Counted from the stretch's first letter, positions 27,932-37,161 are shown. The stretch is 64,000 bases of DNA from Sphingomonas sp. NFR04 (GCF_900114095.1 NZ_FORV01000001.1:186001-250000), one strand, 5' to 3'. The notes: generated by a model not told the origin, from the letters alone. Numbers and translations are program-made.

Positions 27932-28414
27932 ATGACGATCCAGACCGGAGATCGCATCCCCGACGCCACGCTCGTCAAGGTAACCGCCGACGGGCCGGAC
28001 CAGGTGAGCGCGCCCAGCTATTTCGCCGGCCGCAAGGTCGCGCTGTTCTCGGTACCCGGCGCCTTCACCCCCACCTGCTCGGCCAAGCACCTGCCGGGCT
28101 TCGTCGAGAAGGCGGACGAGATCAAGGCCAAGGGCGTCGACGAGATCGCCTGCACCGCGGTCAACGACTTCTTCGTGATGAAGGCCTGGGGCGAGGCCAA
28201 TGGCGTGGCCGACAAGGTGACGATGCTCGCCGACGGCAACGGCGCGTTCGCCGAGGCGCTGGGCCTGACGCTGGACGGCACCGGCTTCGGCCTGGGCAAG
28301 CGCGGCCAGCGCTTCGCGATGATCGTCAATGACGGCGTCGTCGAGCAGCTGTTCGTCGAAGCGCCCGGCGCGTTTGAAGTCAGCTCGGCGGAATATGTGC
28401 TGAGCAAGCTTTGA
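27932..28414 (+). CDS. Peroxiredoxin, Prx5-type
   Basis: 160 residues. The peroxidatic Cys49 sits in PGAFTPTCSAKHLPGF, the classic Prx5 motif, and a second Cys74 (EIACTAVNDFF) is a candidate resolving residue. Arg in GQRFAMIV completes the active site. It reduces peroxides with thioredoxin or glutathione, in the cytoplasm (no signal peptide). The ATG at 27932 has AAGGAGAG about 8 bases upstream. It is followed by a 9-bp hairpin and then dcd on the same strand. Confidence 0.94.
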   Translation: MTIQTGDRIPDATLVKVTADGPDQVSAPSYFAGRKVALFSVPGAFTPTCSAKHLPGFVEKADEIKAKGVDEIACTAVNDFFVMKAWGEANGVADKVTMLADGNGAFAEALGLTLDGTGFGLGKRGQRFAMIVNDGVVEQLFVEAPGAFEVSSAEYVLSKL

Positions 28415-28423
28415 TCGGCCCCT

Positions 28424-28451
28424 CCTCCTCCCCGCAGCCGCAGGGAGGAGG
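28424..28451. repeat. Hairpin between peroxiredoxin and dcd genes
   Basis: A perfect 9-bp stem CCTCCTCCC / GGGAGGAGG with a 10-base loop, 10 bases after the peroxiredoxin stop. There is no T-tract, so it is more likely an mRNA 3'-end protecting or REP-type element than an intrinsic terminator. Confidence 0.5.
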
Positions 28452-28506
28452 GATTGCGCGGCGGTCCGCTTGACGAGGACCGCCCCGCCCCGCACTACCC
28501 GCGCCC

Positions 28507-29061
28507 ATGTCCATTCTATCCGACCGCTGGATTCGCGAGCAGGCGCTCAACCACAATATGATCGAGCCCTTCGTCGAGAGCCAGCGGCGCGAGGGCTGCA
28601 TCAGCTACGGCCTGTCCTCCTACGGCTATGACGCGCGCGTGGCGGACGAATTCAAGATCTTCACCAATGTCGACAGCGCGGTGGTCGACCCGAAGAATTT
28701 CGACGCGAACAGCTTCGTCGACCGCAAGACCGATGTCTGCGTGATCCCGCCCAACAGCTTCGCCCTCGCCCGGACCGTGGAGTATTTCCGAGTGCCGCGC
28801 GACGTGCTGGTGATCTGCCTCGGCAAGTCGACCTATGCACGTTGCGGCATCATCGTGAACGTCACGCCTCTGGAGCCCGAATGGGAAGGCCATGTGACGC
28901 TGGAGTTTTCCAACACCACGCCGCTCCCGGCCAAGATCTACGCCAATGAGGGCGCGTGCCAGTTCCTGTTCCTCAAGGGCGAGCAGCCCTGCGAGACGAG
29001 CTATGCCGACCGTGCGGGCAAATATATGGGCCAGCGCGGGGTGACCCTGCCGCGGATTTGA
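28507..29061 (+). CDS. dcd: dCTP deaminase
   Basis: 184 residues of the dCTP deaminase/dUTPase fold: [13 protein letters not shown] near residue 33, [29 protein letters not shown] (catalytic Glu in the last part) and the C-terminal [19 protein letters not shown]. It converts dCTP to dUTP, supplying thymidylate synthesis. Full length compared with E. coli Dcd (193). No clear Shine-Dalgarno precedes the ATG. It converges on asd with a palindromic repeat between them. Confidence 0.96.
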   Translation: MSILSDRWIREQALNHNMIEPFVESQRREGCISYGLSSYGYDARVADEFKIFTNVDSAVVDPKNFDANSFVDRKTDVCVIPPNSFALARTVEYFRVPRDVLVICLGKSTYARCGIIVNVTPLEPEWEGHVTLEFSNTTPLPAKIYANEGACQFLFLKGEQPCETSYADRAGKYMGQRGVTLPRI

Positions 29062-29080
29062 ACTGAACGGTCAAAGATAG

Positions 29081-29229
29081 GTGTTTCCTCCCTCGGCGAA
29101 GCCGGGGGAGGGGGACCGCCGCCGAAGGCGGTGGTGGAGGGGGTTTGCGGCGAAATCCGGGCATTCCCCCTCCACCACTCGGCTGCGCCGAGTGGTCACC
29201 CTCCCCCCCTTTCGCGGGGGAGGAAACAC
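29081..29229. repeat. Large inverted repeat, type C
   Basis: Outer arms GTGTTTCCTCC and GGAGGAAACAC at the two ends, then nested G/C-rich complementary blocks (CCGCCGAAGGCGG; CCACTCGGCTGCGCCGAGTGG) and pairing runs GGTGGAGGGG with CCCCTCCACC. It spans almost all of the gap between the convergent dcd and asd genes and could stop transcription from both sides. Confidence 0.8.
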
Positions 29230-29235
29230 TGAAGC

Positions 29236-30261
29236 TCAGGCCTTCTGCAGGTGGCGCCGCCCCAGCAGCTCGGCGATCTGCACCGCGTTCAGTGCCGCGC
29301 CCTTGCGAAGATTGTCCGACACGCACCACAGCGACAGGCCGTTCTCGACGGTCGAATCCTCGCGCACGCGGCTGATATAGGTGGCATATTCGCCGACGCT
29401 CTCGATCGGGGTGACATAGCCGCCATTCTCGCGCTTATCGACGAGCATGATGCCCGGCGCCTCGCGCAGGATGTTCTGCGCCTCCTCGGCCGAGATCTCG
29501 TCCTCGAACTCGATGTTGATCGCCTCGGAGTGGCCGACGAACACCGGTACGCGCACGCAAGTTGCGGTCACCTTGATCTTGGGATCAAGGATCTTCTTGG
29601 TCTCGACGACCATCTTCCACTCTTCCTTGGTCGAGCCGTCGTCGAGGAAGCTGTCGATGTGCGGGATCACGTTGAAGGCAATCTGCTTGGTGAACTTGGC
29701 CGGCTCCACCTGGTCGCCGACGAAGATCGCGCGGCTCTGGTTGAACAACTCGTCCATGCCCGCCTTGCCCGCGCCCGAGACCGACTGGTAGGTCGCGACC
29801 ACCACGCGCTTGATCTTGGCGGCATCGTGCAGCGGCTTGAGCGCCACCACCATCTGCGCGGTCGAGCAGTTGGGGTTGGCGATGATGTTGCGCGCCTTGT
29901 AGCTGTCGATCGCCTCGGGGTTCACCTCGGGCACGATCAGCGGCACGTCCGGGTCCATGCGGTAGAGCGAGGCATTGTCGATCACGGTGCAGCCGGCGGC
30001 GGCGAACTTCGGCGCGTACTTGGCGCTGCCTTCGGAGCCGATCGCGAACAGCGCCATGTCCCAGCCGGTGGGATCGAAATGCTCGATATTCTGGACCTTG
30101 TACTGTTTGCCGGTCTCGCCATAGTCGACCATGTCGCCGGTCGAGCGCGACGACGCCAGTACGGCGAGATCGTCGATCGGGAATTCCCGCTCGGCCAGGA
30201 TGTTGAGCATTTCGCGACCGACATTGCCGGTGGCGCCTGCGACGACGACACGGTAACCCAT
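29236..30261 (-). CDS. asd: Aspartate-semialdehyde dehydrogenase
   Basis: 341 residues. N-terminal NADP motif VVAGATGNVGREML, active-site Cys132 in NPNCSTAQMV, and the substrate block RVPVFVGHSEAINIEFE. It reduces aspartyl phosphate to aspartate semialdehyde, the branch point to lysine/diaminopimelate, threonine and methionine. ATG at 30261 with AAAGAGG 5 bases upstream. No other amino-acid gene is adjacent. A GGAATGC-ACCA-GCATTCC hairpin at 30327-30344 lies in its upstream region (30262-30485), which otherwise shows no gene. Confidence 0.96.
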   Translation of the reverse strand: MGYRVVVAGATGNVGREMLNILAEREFPIDDLAVLASSRSTGDMVDYGETGKQYKVQNIEHFDPTGWDMALFAIGSEGSAKYAPKFAAAGCTVIDNASLYRMDPDVPLIVPEVNPEAIDSYKARNIIANPNCSTAQMVVALKPLHDAAKIKRVVVATYQSVSGAGKAGMDELFNQSRAIFVGDQVEPAKFTKQIAFNVIPHIDSFLDDGSTKEEWKMVVETKKILDPKIKVTATCVRVPVFVGHSEAINIEFEDEISAEEAQNILREAPGIMLVDKRENGGYVTPIESVGEYATYISRVREDSTVENGLSLWCVSDNLRKGAALNAVQIAELLGRRHLQKA

Positions 30262-30485
30262 TTGTACCTCTTTCTTGCCCGCGCCGACACCTGCGGCGTG
30301 GAGGCTCTTTAGTGGGGATGGAGGGTGGAATGCACCAGCATTCCGCTGCTTCGCTGCATAAAGCGCAGCTATCGCGTCCGGATTACGGGCGCGGCGTAAT
30401 TCGCGTGGATTTGGCGCGTTTTCGAAGCATCGGGAGCTCCGCTAGCAGAAACATGCTTGCGTGGCGAGCCCCTATTTGCGCAATT

Positions 30486-31835
30486 TCATGCCGCGGCCAA
30501 TGTCCCCTCCGGCGCCACCGCGCGGGCGCGCCGGAAGGGCTGCCACCGGACATAAGCGAGCGAGCGCCACGCCCATTCCATCGGCCCCATCGCAAATGCC
30601 CGCAGCCAGAGATTGGCGAGCACCACCTCGAACACCAGCACCGCCAGTGCCACCCCGTACAGCCCGCTCCAGCTGAGCTTGCCGAACAGCCCCGGCCCCC
30701 AGGGCGCGAACAGGATGTAGATGGCGAGGAACTGCTGGAGGAAATAGAGCGAGAAGGCCGTTCGCCCCGCGGCCTTGAACAGCGCGAGCACCGCCTGCCC
30801 CACCGCGCTGCGCACCGCGAGGTTGACCAGCGCGACATGGCCGATCGATACCAGGATCCGCGCCGGCTCCTGGGTGATCCAGGCGGTGTGGACGATCGGC
30901 ACCGGCGACAGCATCTCGTGCGCCCCGATCGCCCGAGCGATCATGCCGGGCACGTAGCAGCACAGCATCAGGATCGCATAGAAGCGCGTGCTGCGCCCGC
31001 CCTGCACCACCTGCCATTTCCACAGCGCGATGCCGATCAGCATCATGCAAAAGGCCTCGGCGATGGACAGGCCCAGTTCGGGCAGCATGAACTCGAAATA
31101 GAAGCCGATATTCATCGCGGCGTAGGCGAGGAAGCCGCCGGCATGGCCCTTCTTCTCCATCTCGCGGATCTTCTTGCCCATCTCGCCGCCGGTCGCGCGG
31201 CGGTCGAGCAGCTTCTGCCAGTCCTTCTGCTTGGCCTGCTCGTCCTTGGTCAGCGGCTGGTGCGCGGCGACCTTCTTCTCGATCACCGGCGCGGCGGCGA
31301 CGAGGGCGGCGCGCTCGACATAGATCGGCACGCCGGTCACGACCATGCCCAGCGCGAACAGCGATCCGAGCGCCAGCAGCACCCGTGGCCCCAGCAGGCG
31401 GAACGGGAAGAGGAACAGGGCGGCAAGCGCATAAATGTGGAGGATGTCGCCGGTCCACAGGAAGATGAAGATGTCGAGCAGCCCGAAGCCGAGCAGCCAC
31501 AAATTGCGCCGCCAATACAGATCGGCGATCGCCACCGGTCCGTCCGGCCGCATCGCCCGCGCGGCGAGCACCATCAGGCCGCAGCCGAACAGGATCTCCA
31601 GCACGCCGCGCTGCGTGCCTTCCAGCGCGACATCGACGAAGGCCCAACTCCATTGGTCCAGCGGGGACCATCCGATGATCTGCGGGTGGTTGAGCATCAC
31701 CAACGCCGTCTGACCTTCGAACGGTATGTTCATGAAAAATATGCCGAGGATGGCGAGTCCGCGCAAGATGTCGAGTATGTCGATCCGCGCCTTGCCCTGT
31801 ACCGGCGCAAGTTGCGCCACCCCCTCCAATGTCAT
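30486..31835 (-). CDS. DUF418 membrane protein (YeiB-like)
   Basis: 449 residues with about ten hydrophobic segments and the DUF418 start pattern RIDILDILRGLAILGIFFMN. The C-terminal DUF418 region holds GRTAFSLYFLQQFLAIYILF. A charged cytoplasmic or periplasmic loop (about residues 185-235, rich in Lys/Glu) separates the two halves. DUF418 proteins are related to acyltransferase-3 membrane proteins; function is unknown. Its ATG at 31835 is immediately preceded by an 8+4-bp hairpin that covers the ribosome-binding site. The chemoreceptor gene ends 75 bases upstream on the same strand. Confidence 0.9.
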   Translation of the reverse strand: MTLEGVAQLAPVQGKARIDILDILRGLAILGIFFMNIPFEGQTALVMLNHPQIIGWSPLDQWSWAFVDVALEGTQRGVLEILFGCGLMVLAARAMRPDGPVAIADLYWRRNLWLLGFGLLDIFIFLWTGDILHIYALAALFLFPFRLLGPRVLLALGSLFALGMVVTGVPIYVERAALVAAAPVIEKKVAAHQPLTKDEQAKQKDWQKLLDRRATGGEMGKKIREMEKKGHAGGFLAYAAMNIGFYFEFMLPELGLSIAEAFCMMLIGIALWKWQVVQGGRSTRFYAILMLCCYVPGMIARAIGAHEMLSPVPIVHTAWITQEPARILVSIGHVALVNLAVRSAVGQAVLALFKAAGRTAFSLYFLQQFLAIYILFAPWGPGLFGKLSWSGLYGVALAVLVFEVVLANLWLRAFAMGPMEWAWRSLAYVRWQPFRRARAVAPEGTLAAA

Positions 31836-31867
31836 GGCTCGCCCCCGTCGTAAGACGAAGGCGAGCC
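31836..31867 (-). promoter_or_regulatory. Hairpin covering the DUF418 gene ribosome site
   Basis: On the minus strand GGCTCGCC pairs with GGCGAGCC, and an inner CGTC pairs with GACG around a TTAC loop; the ATG follows the last C directly. The only Shine-Dalgarno-like G run lies inside the stem, so translation should depend on opening it. Confidence 0.55.
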
Positions 31868-31909
31868 TATAGTGTAGTCAATAGTGCGTCGAGTCGAAAG
31901 AATCGGACG

Positions 31910-33769
31910 TTAGAAGCTTGCCCACTCTTCGACTTCGGCACCGGTCTGGCGCACGGTGTTGACGCTGGTGGCATGCGCCTTGTTCGAAGCGACCGGCAGC
32001 GCATGAACCTTGGAGCGGACCGGCTTGCGGTGGCTGCGATCGCCGGCGTTGAAGCGCGAGGCCTGCTCGGTCAGCGCATTCACTTCCGAGCTCAGGTTGC
32101 GCGCGGCGGCCGACGTCTGTTCCACCATCGCCGCGTTCTGCTGGGTGGTCTGGTCGATGCTGTTGACCGCCGTCGCCACCTGGGTGACCGCCGTGGCCTG
32201 GACCTGATTGTCCTGGGCCATGGTCTCGAGCAGCGAGTGGACTTCGTTGACGTCGCCGACGATCGCGCCGAGCGCGCTGTCGACGCGGCGGACCATGTCG
32301 ACCGCGGCGTTGATGTCGGTCTGCGTCGCGGTCAGCTGGTCGCGGGCGCGGCCCGCTTCCTCTTCGGCGCGCATCGCCAGGGCGGAGACGAGGTCCGCGA
32401 CGACCGCGAAGCCGCGGCCTGCTTCCCCTGCCCGGCCTGCTTCCACCGCCGCGTTCATCGCGAGAACCCGGGTCTGGAAGGCGATCTTGTCGAGACCCTC
32501 GATGACGTTGTCGATACCCTTGGCGCTCTCCGACACGCGGCTCATCGCCTGCATCGCCTCGTCCGCCACGGTGCGGCCGGAATCGACCACGCCGATGGCA
32601 CCGGTGGCGCGCTCGACGGTCTTGGTCGAAGCGGCGGCGGTCGCCTTGATGCGCTGGTCCATCTCGTGGACCGCGGCCGAGGTTTCCTCGAGGCTGGCGG
32701 CCGCGCCTTCGGTGCGGCGGGCGAGATCCTCGCTGGCCTGGGCGATTTCGGCCGAGCCGGTGGAGATCGTCTCAGCGCTCTCGATCACCGCGGTGATCAG
32801 TTCGCGCAGCGACGTGACCGCGGCGTTGAAGTTCTGCTTCAGCCCTTCATATTCGGGGTCGAAGCGCGTCTCGATGGAGGCGGTCAGATCGCCACTGGCG
32901 AGCTTGCCCAGGCGATCCTCGAGCGTCTCGACGACCACCTGCTGCGCGGCATCGGCGCGCTTCTTGGCATCCGCCAGTTCTTCCTGACGCAGCGCGGCTT
33001 CCTTGAAGACGAGCACCGACTTGGCCATGCCGCCAACTTCGTCGCCCCGCTCGGTGCCGGGCACGTCGACATGGTTGTTGCCGCCGGCCAGAGCCCGCAT
33101 CGTGTCCTGCAGGCCGGTCAGCGGCGCAGCGATCTGCGAGCGCGTGACAAAGATGGCGACGCCCATGCTGCCGGCAACTGCGGCCAGCGCGATGCCGACC
33201 AGCGTCAAGCCCGCCGTGGCGACGCTGGCGGACAGAGCGTCCGACTCCTTTTTCGCCTCAGCAACCCGTCCGTCATTGAACGACTTGATCTTCGCCGTGA
33301 AAGCGGCCGCGGCCTCGTCTGCCTTGGCAAGCTGCGCCTTCGCTTCGGCATCATTGTTGGCGAGCCCCTGTTCAAGCGCCGGCGCCAAGACTTTTTGGAG
33401 GTCATCAAGGCTGGCCCGGACGGGCGCCACGTTAATGGCGCCCTTCTCGGTGGCTTCGACCTCGTTCAAATAATCGCTGGCCTGCTTGTACGCCGCCGCT
33501 TCGTCGACTGCGGCCTTTTTCGCCTCCGTGGACGAGCCTTCGTAGACGAGCGTCTTGTACGCCGCGTACATCATCGTCTGGCTCAAGCGGTTGACCCGGA
33601 TCAGCTTAGCCGTGTCTGGATGCACAACGTCGGTAAGCTGCGAATAGTCGGCATCGATCGACGCCATGACCCTGCTGCCGTACCAAGCGACACCCACGGT
33701 AACAATGCCAAGAAGGCCTAGCATCGCCATGATCTTGAACTGGATTTTGAGATTGGCCAGGAATTGCAC
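31910..33769 (-). CDS. Methyl-accepting chemotaxis protein with CheR-tether tail
   Basis: 619 residues: TM1 at about 12-30, an alpha-helical four-helix-bundle-type sensor (30-185), TM2 at about 187-210, HAMP, then a long coiled-coil signalling domain. The tip reads DKIAFQTRVLAMNAAVEAGRAGEAGRGFAVVADLV; the usual QTNLLALNA is QTRVLAMNA here. It ends in EWASF, matching the xWxxF pentapeptide that docks CheR/CheB in other bacteria. It senses an unknown stimulus and signals through CheA. GTG start at 33769 with AGGAGG 8 bases upstream; a TATAAT box (33822-33827) is a possible -10. No other chemotaxis genes are nearby. Confidence 0.93.
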   Translation of the reverse strand: MQFLANLKIQFKIMAMLGLLGIVTVGVAWYGSRVMASIDADYSQLTDVVHPDTAKLIRVNRLSQTMMYAAYKTLVYEGSSTEAKKAAVDEAAAYKQASDYLNEVEATEKGAINVAPVRASLDDLQKVLAPALEQGLANNDAEAKAQLAKADEAAAAFTAKIKSFNDGRVAEAKKESDALSASVATAGLTLVGIALAAVAGSMGVAIFVTRSQIAAPLTGLQDTMRALAGGNNHVDVPGTERGDEVGGMAKSVLVFKEAALRQEELADAKKRADAAQQVVVETLEDRLGKLASGDLTASIETRFDPEYEGLKQNFNAAVTSLRELITAVIESAETISTGSAEIAQASEDLARRTEGAAASLEETSAAVHEMDQRIKATAAASTKTVERATGAIGVVDSGRTVADEAMQAMSRVSESAKGIDNVIEGLDKIAFQTRVLAMNAAVEAGRAGEAGRGFAVVADLVSALAMRAEEEAGRARDQLTATQTDINAAVDMVRRVDSALGAIVGDVNEVHSLLETMAQDNQVQATAVTQVATAVNSIDQTTQQNAAMVEQTSAAARNLSSEVNALTEQASRFNAGDRSHRKPVRSKVHALPVASNKAHATSVNTVRQTGAEVEEWASF

Positions 33770-33833
33770 GCTCAGTTCCTCCTAGGCGCAGCCCGGAGGC
33801 GCGCAGATCTCCCACCTGCGCATTATAGAAGAC

Positions 33834-33863
33834 GGGGCGTGCCGCACTGCCGCGACACGCCCC
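33834..33863 (-). terminator. Possible terminator after the S9 peptidase gene
   Basis: An 8-bp stem GGGGCGTG / CACGCCCC about 40 bases past the stop. On the minus strand it is followed by GTCTTCT, a weak T-tract. Confidence 0.4.
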
Positions 33864-33898
33864 CGGATTTTTACGTATCCTGTTGTATTCTTGGGTCG

Positions 33899-36130
33899 TT
33901 ACTTGGTCAACGTGCGATCAAGGAAGTTCAGGATAGTATTCCACAAATGTTCGCTGATCCCGGGGCCGCCCACCCGGTGGGTCTGCCCGGGATAGAGCAT
34001 CATCTCGAACGGCACCTTTTGCTGCTGGAGCGCGGCGTACATTGCGGTGCCGTTCTCCAGTACGACATTATCGTCCGACATGCCGTGGATCATCAGCAGC
34101 GGATCGGCGATCTTCGCCGCGTCGCCCAGCGTGCTCGACGCCTTGTATGCGTCCGGCACCTGGCGCGGATCGCCCATGTAGCGCTCGGTATAATGGGTGT
34201 CGTACAGTTCCCACTTCGTCACCGGCGCGCCGGAGACGCCCGCCGCGAAGGTGCCGGGCGCCGCCTCCAGCATCTTCAGCGTCATATAGCCGCCGTACGA
34301 CCAGCCATAGGTGGCGATGCGCCTGGGATCGACGAAGGGCAGCGACTTCAGATAGGCCGCGCCGGCCAGCTGGTCCTGCACTTCCACGCTGCCCATCGCG
34401 TGCGAGATTGCGCTTTCGAACGCGACGCCGCGATTGGCCGAGCCGCGATTGTCGATCTGGAACCAGATATAGCCGTGCTGGACCAGATATTGCTGGAGCG
34501 CCCCACCCCAGGCGCGGCTGACCGTCTGCACATGCGGGCCGCCATAATGCTGAAAGAACACCGGGTAGCGCTTGCCGGGCTCCAGCTTCGGCGTGATCAT
34601 CTCCCAGTGCAGCTCGGTGCCGTCGGGTCCCTTGACGGTGCCGAAGGTCCGCTCGCGATGCGCTGCCAGGTAGGGGTGATAGGGGTGGCCGGCATCGCCG
34701 ACCGCGTTTTCCTGCACCCAGGCGATCCGCTTGCCGTCGGCATCGGCGAGATAGACCTGGCGCGGCTGATCCGGGCTGGAACGGCTGACGATCGCGCGGG
34801 TGCCGCTGGCGTCCATGCTCGCGGCGTTCCACCAGCCGCGCTCGGTCAGCCGGGTGATCGCGGCGGGCTTGCGATAGTCGATCCAGTAGAGGTGGCGTTC
34901 GAGCGGATCGTCCTTGTTGCCCTGGAAGTAGAGGCGACCGTGCTTCTGGTCGACGCTGATGCCTTCGGGCGCCACTTCCCACGGGCCCTTGGTCAGCTGG
35001 GTGAACTTGCCCGCCTGCCAGCGATAGATGTGGCCGTGTCCATCGCGCTCCGACCACCAGATCAGGCCGCCGTCGTCGAGCGGCTTGAAGCCGTAGCTGA
35101 GGTTGATCCAGCTCTTCGGGGCCGCCTTCTCGCTGAACAGCACGCGCGACGTGCCGGTGGCGGGATCCACCGCGAGCAGGTCGAGCTGGGTTTGCGCGCG
35201 GTTCTCGCGCTGGACGTAGAGGGTCTTGCCGTCGGGGGCCCAGTCGACGCGGGCGAGATAAATGTCGGTGTCGGGCCCGAGATCGACCTTCACCCGCTTC
35301 CGCCCCTGCGGATCGAGCACGTACAGCTCGACCAGCGCGTTGGCCGTGCCCGCCTTGGGGTAGCGCTGCTGGACGATGCTTGTCCCCTCGGCCCCGATCG
35401 CGGCGCGGGTGACGATGCCCACCGGCGCCTCGTCGAAGCGCTCGACTGCGACATAGGCGTCGTTCGGCGCCCACCAATAGCCCTCGCTGCGCGCCATTTC
35501 TTCCTGCGCGACGAACTCGGCCTCGCCCCAATGCACCGTGCCGGCGCCGTCCTGCGTGACGCGGGTGGCCTTGCCACTGGTCAGGTCCATGACAACAAGG
35601 TTCTGGCCCTGCACATAGCTGGCGAAATTGCCCGCCGGGCTGAGCGCCGCGTTGAGCTTCGGCCCGGCAGCGGCGGGCAGCTTGTCGACCTCGCCGCTCA
35701 GCCGCGCGCGGTAAAGCTCGCCCTCCAGCGGCACCAGGATCGACTTGCCGTCGGGCGCCCAGTCATAACGGACGATACCCTTGGTGCCGCCGATGCGGGC
35801 GCGCTCGCGCTGCATCTTCTCGGCTTCGGACAGCTCCGCACCCGAGCCGAGCTTCTTGGAATCGACCAGCATCCGCCACTGGCCGTTGGCGGTATCGAGC
35901 GCCCAGAGATCGTAGCGCTCGCGATCGTCGTCGCGGTTGCGCAGCAGCGTGAGGTAGGTGCCGTCCGGCGACAGCTGGACCGCGCGCGGCGCCGGGCCGT
36001 CGAGCGCAGGGCTCCCGAAAATTCGTTGCAACGTCAGCGGCTGCACGGTCTGTGCCTGCGCGGCGGCATCAGCCATGCTTACTCCCATCGCGATCGCCGC
36101 ACCGGCAACGCCCAGCATCCATTTGCGCAT
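33899..36130 (-). CDS. S9 family peptidase, dipeptidyl-peptidase IV-like, secreted
   Basis: 743 residues. Signal peptide (MRKWMLGVAGAAIAMGVSMADAAAQA), an eight-bladed beta-propeller (about 40-490), and a C-terminal alpha/beta hydrolase. The nucleophile Ser (about 610) is in YGWSYGGYM; the Asp in MIHGMSDDNVVLEN and His in PGQTHRV complete the triad. The NDAYVAVERFDE segment resembles the glutamate helix that binds substrate N-termini in DPP IV. It should release N-terminal dipeptides from peptides in the periplasm. I chose the ATG at 36130 for the signal peptide; an ATG 24 bases upstream is possible. It may share a divergent promoter region with the small protein at 36453. Confidence 0.93.
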   Translation of the reverse strand: MRKWMLGVAGAAIAMGVSMADAAAQAQTVQPLTLQRIFGSPALDGPAPRAVQLSPDGTYLTLLRNRDDDRERYDLWALDTANGQWRMLVDSKKLGSGAELSEAEKMQRERARIGGTKGIVRYDWAPDGKSILVPLEGELYRARLSGEVDKLPAAAGPKLNAALSPAGNFASYVQGQNLVVMDLTSGKATRVTQDGAGTVHWGEAEFVAQEEMARSEGYWWAPNDAYVAVERFDEAPVGIVTRAAIGAEGTSIVQQRYPKAGTANALVELYVLDPQGRKRVKVDLGPDTDIYLARVDWAPDGKTLYVQRENRAQTQLDLLAVDPATGTSRVLFSEKAAPKSWINLSYGFKPLDDGGLIWWSERDGHGHIYRWQAGKFTQLTKGPWEVAPEGISVDQKHGRLYFQGNKDDPLERHLYWIDYRKPAAITRLTERGWWNAASMDASGTRAIVSRSSPDQPRQVYLADADGKRIAWVQENAVGDAGHPYHPYLAAHRERTFGTVKGPDGTELHWEMITPKLEPGKRYPVFFQHYGGPHVQTVSRAWGGALQQYLVQHGYIWFQIDNRGSANRGVAFESAISHAMGSVEVQDQLAGAAYLKSLPFVDPRRIATYGWSYGGYMTLKMLEAAPGTFAAGVSGAPVTKWELYDTHYTERYMGDPRQVPDAYKASSTLGDAAKIADPLLMIHGMSDDNVVLENGTAMYAALQQQKVPFEMMLYPGQTHRVGGPGISEHLWNTILNFLDRTLTK

Positions 36131-36452
36131 CCAACACTCCATCCCGGCATCCAATGGCCGGTAGCGGCTGGTTTATCGGCCCCGACCGACGCGTAAAGAG
36201 GCAGCGCACGCGAGGCGACAAGCATCGCCCTCCGTGGGCGAACGATCGCGCACTTCCGCAAAGTCAGAAGCAAGTTGTTTAGAATGCTTACGAAAGGCAA
36301 GGTCTAATCAAACACCTTCAATTTCCGGAATGAATATACTCGACGTGAGACAAGATTATGGTAAAGTCTGAACCACACAAGTTGCCGGGAACACGGCAGC
36401 CGCGGTGGAGCCGCGAAGCGGGACGCGCTCGATCGATCAGGAGAAGTACCGC
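36131..36452. other. Divergent intergenic region, AT-rich centre
   Basis: 322 bases without a convincing gene. About 36250-36400 is markedly more AT-rich than its surroundings (for example TTCAATTTCCGGAATGAATATACTCG), consistent with promoters for the S9 peptidase on one side and the small protein on the other. I could not fix specific -35/-10 pairs. Confidence 0.4.
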
Positions 36453-36746
36453 ATGTCGGTGGACCGTCTTGGCAGGATAGGTTCGGGTGTTCCGGTAGAG
36501 TGCGCCACGCGTTTGCTAGAGCAGAACTGGCCGCGTTCGACGCTTCTTACACCCGCCGATATCGGATTGGGCGGCCGGGAAACGGCCGTGGCCGAATTTC
36601 TCGGCATGGTCGAATCGCTCAGCGACGCCGGATTCCTCGCCTATGAGGCGCTGGTATTCAACAGCGAAGGCCCGATGCTGGTCGATGCCACCCTTACCGC
36701 CCGCGGACGCGCGATGCTGGCAAGCGAGGCGAACCGGGCGAACTGA
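36453..36746 (+). CDS. Small protein of unknown function, paralogue 1 (possible winged helix)
   Basis: 97 residues. I do not recognise the family. The segment from FLGMVESLSDAGFLAYEAL through GPMLVDATLTARGRAML looks like a winged helix: helix, then a strand ending in LTxRGRxxL, the pattern seen at the wing end of DUF2513-like and MarR-like domains. It is about 50% identical in its core to the 102-residue protein at 37550, sharing WPxS, LTP, LAYEAL, GP, DA and LTARGRA. ATG at 36453 with AGGAGAAG about 8 bases upstream. A GAF-domain gene lies between the two paralogues on the opposite strand. No signal peptide or membrane segment. Confidence 0.75.
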   Translation: MSVDRLGRIGSGVPVECATRLLEQNWPRSTLLTPADIGLGGRETAVAEFLGMVESLSDAGFLAYEALVFNSEGPMLVDATLTARGRAMLASEANRAN

Positions 36747-36771
36747 AAGCGCTCCGGATCTCTGCCGCCGA

Positions 36772-37161
36772 TCAGTGGATGCTGGGCTGCGCGCGGTCCA
36801 TGCGATTGGCAAGTGCCTGCAGCAACGCGATGTCCGCGTTCCCGAAATGGCGCTCGTCGCGGTCGAGCACTGCCAGCGCTCCGACACGGCGACCGTCACG
36901 CCACAAGGGCACCGACAACTGGCTGCGATAGCCGAGCGCCAGGGCCTCGAGCGGGTCGGACAGTCGCCGGGCGGAGTCCGCCGCCTCGATGCCGTCGGCC
37001 GCCGCGAGGACAGCGCGCGATCCGGTATGCAGCACCGCAACTTCGCCGCGCAGCAACACCACCGCGGCCCGCACGATCCGGCTTTCCTCGGGCATCATGT
37101 CCCCCGCGGCACACTGGCCGAACCGCTCCAGTCCCAACGCTCCAACGCCCCAAGCCGACAT
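36772..37161 (-). CDS. GAF-domain protein
   Basis: 129 residues that are almost entirely one GAF domain: SAVLAAADGIEAAD-type ligand face, then YRSQLSVPLWRDGRRVGALAVLDRDERHFGNADIALLQALANRM. GAF domains bind small molecules or nucleotides, or sense redox; here there is no attached output domain. It converges on paralogue 1 (25-base gap) and faces away from paralogue 2 across a 388-base region. ATG at 37161 has only a weak AGGGTG site. A regulatory partnership with the two small proteins is speculative. Confidence 0.8.
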   Translation of the reverse strand: MSAWGVGALGLERFGQCAAGDMMPEESRIVRAAVVLLRGEVAVLHTGSRAVLAAADGIEAADSARRLSDPLEALALGYRSQLSVPLWRDGRRVGALAVLDRDERHFGNADIALLQALANRMDRAQPSIH

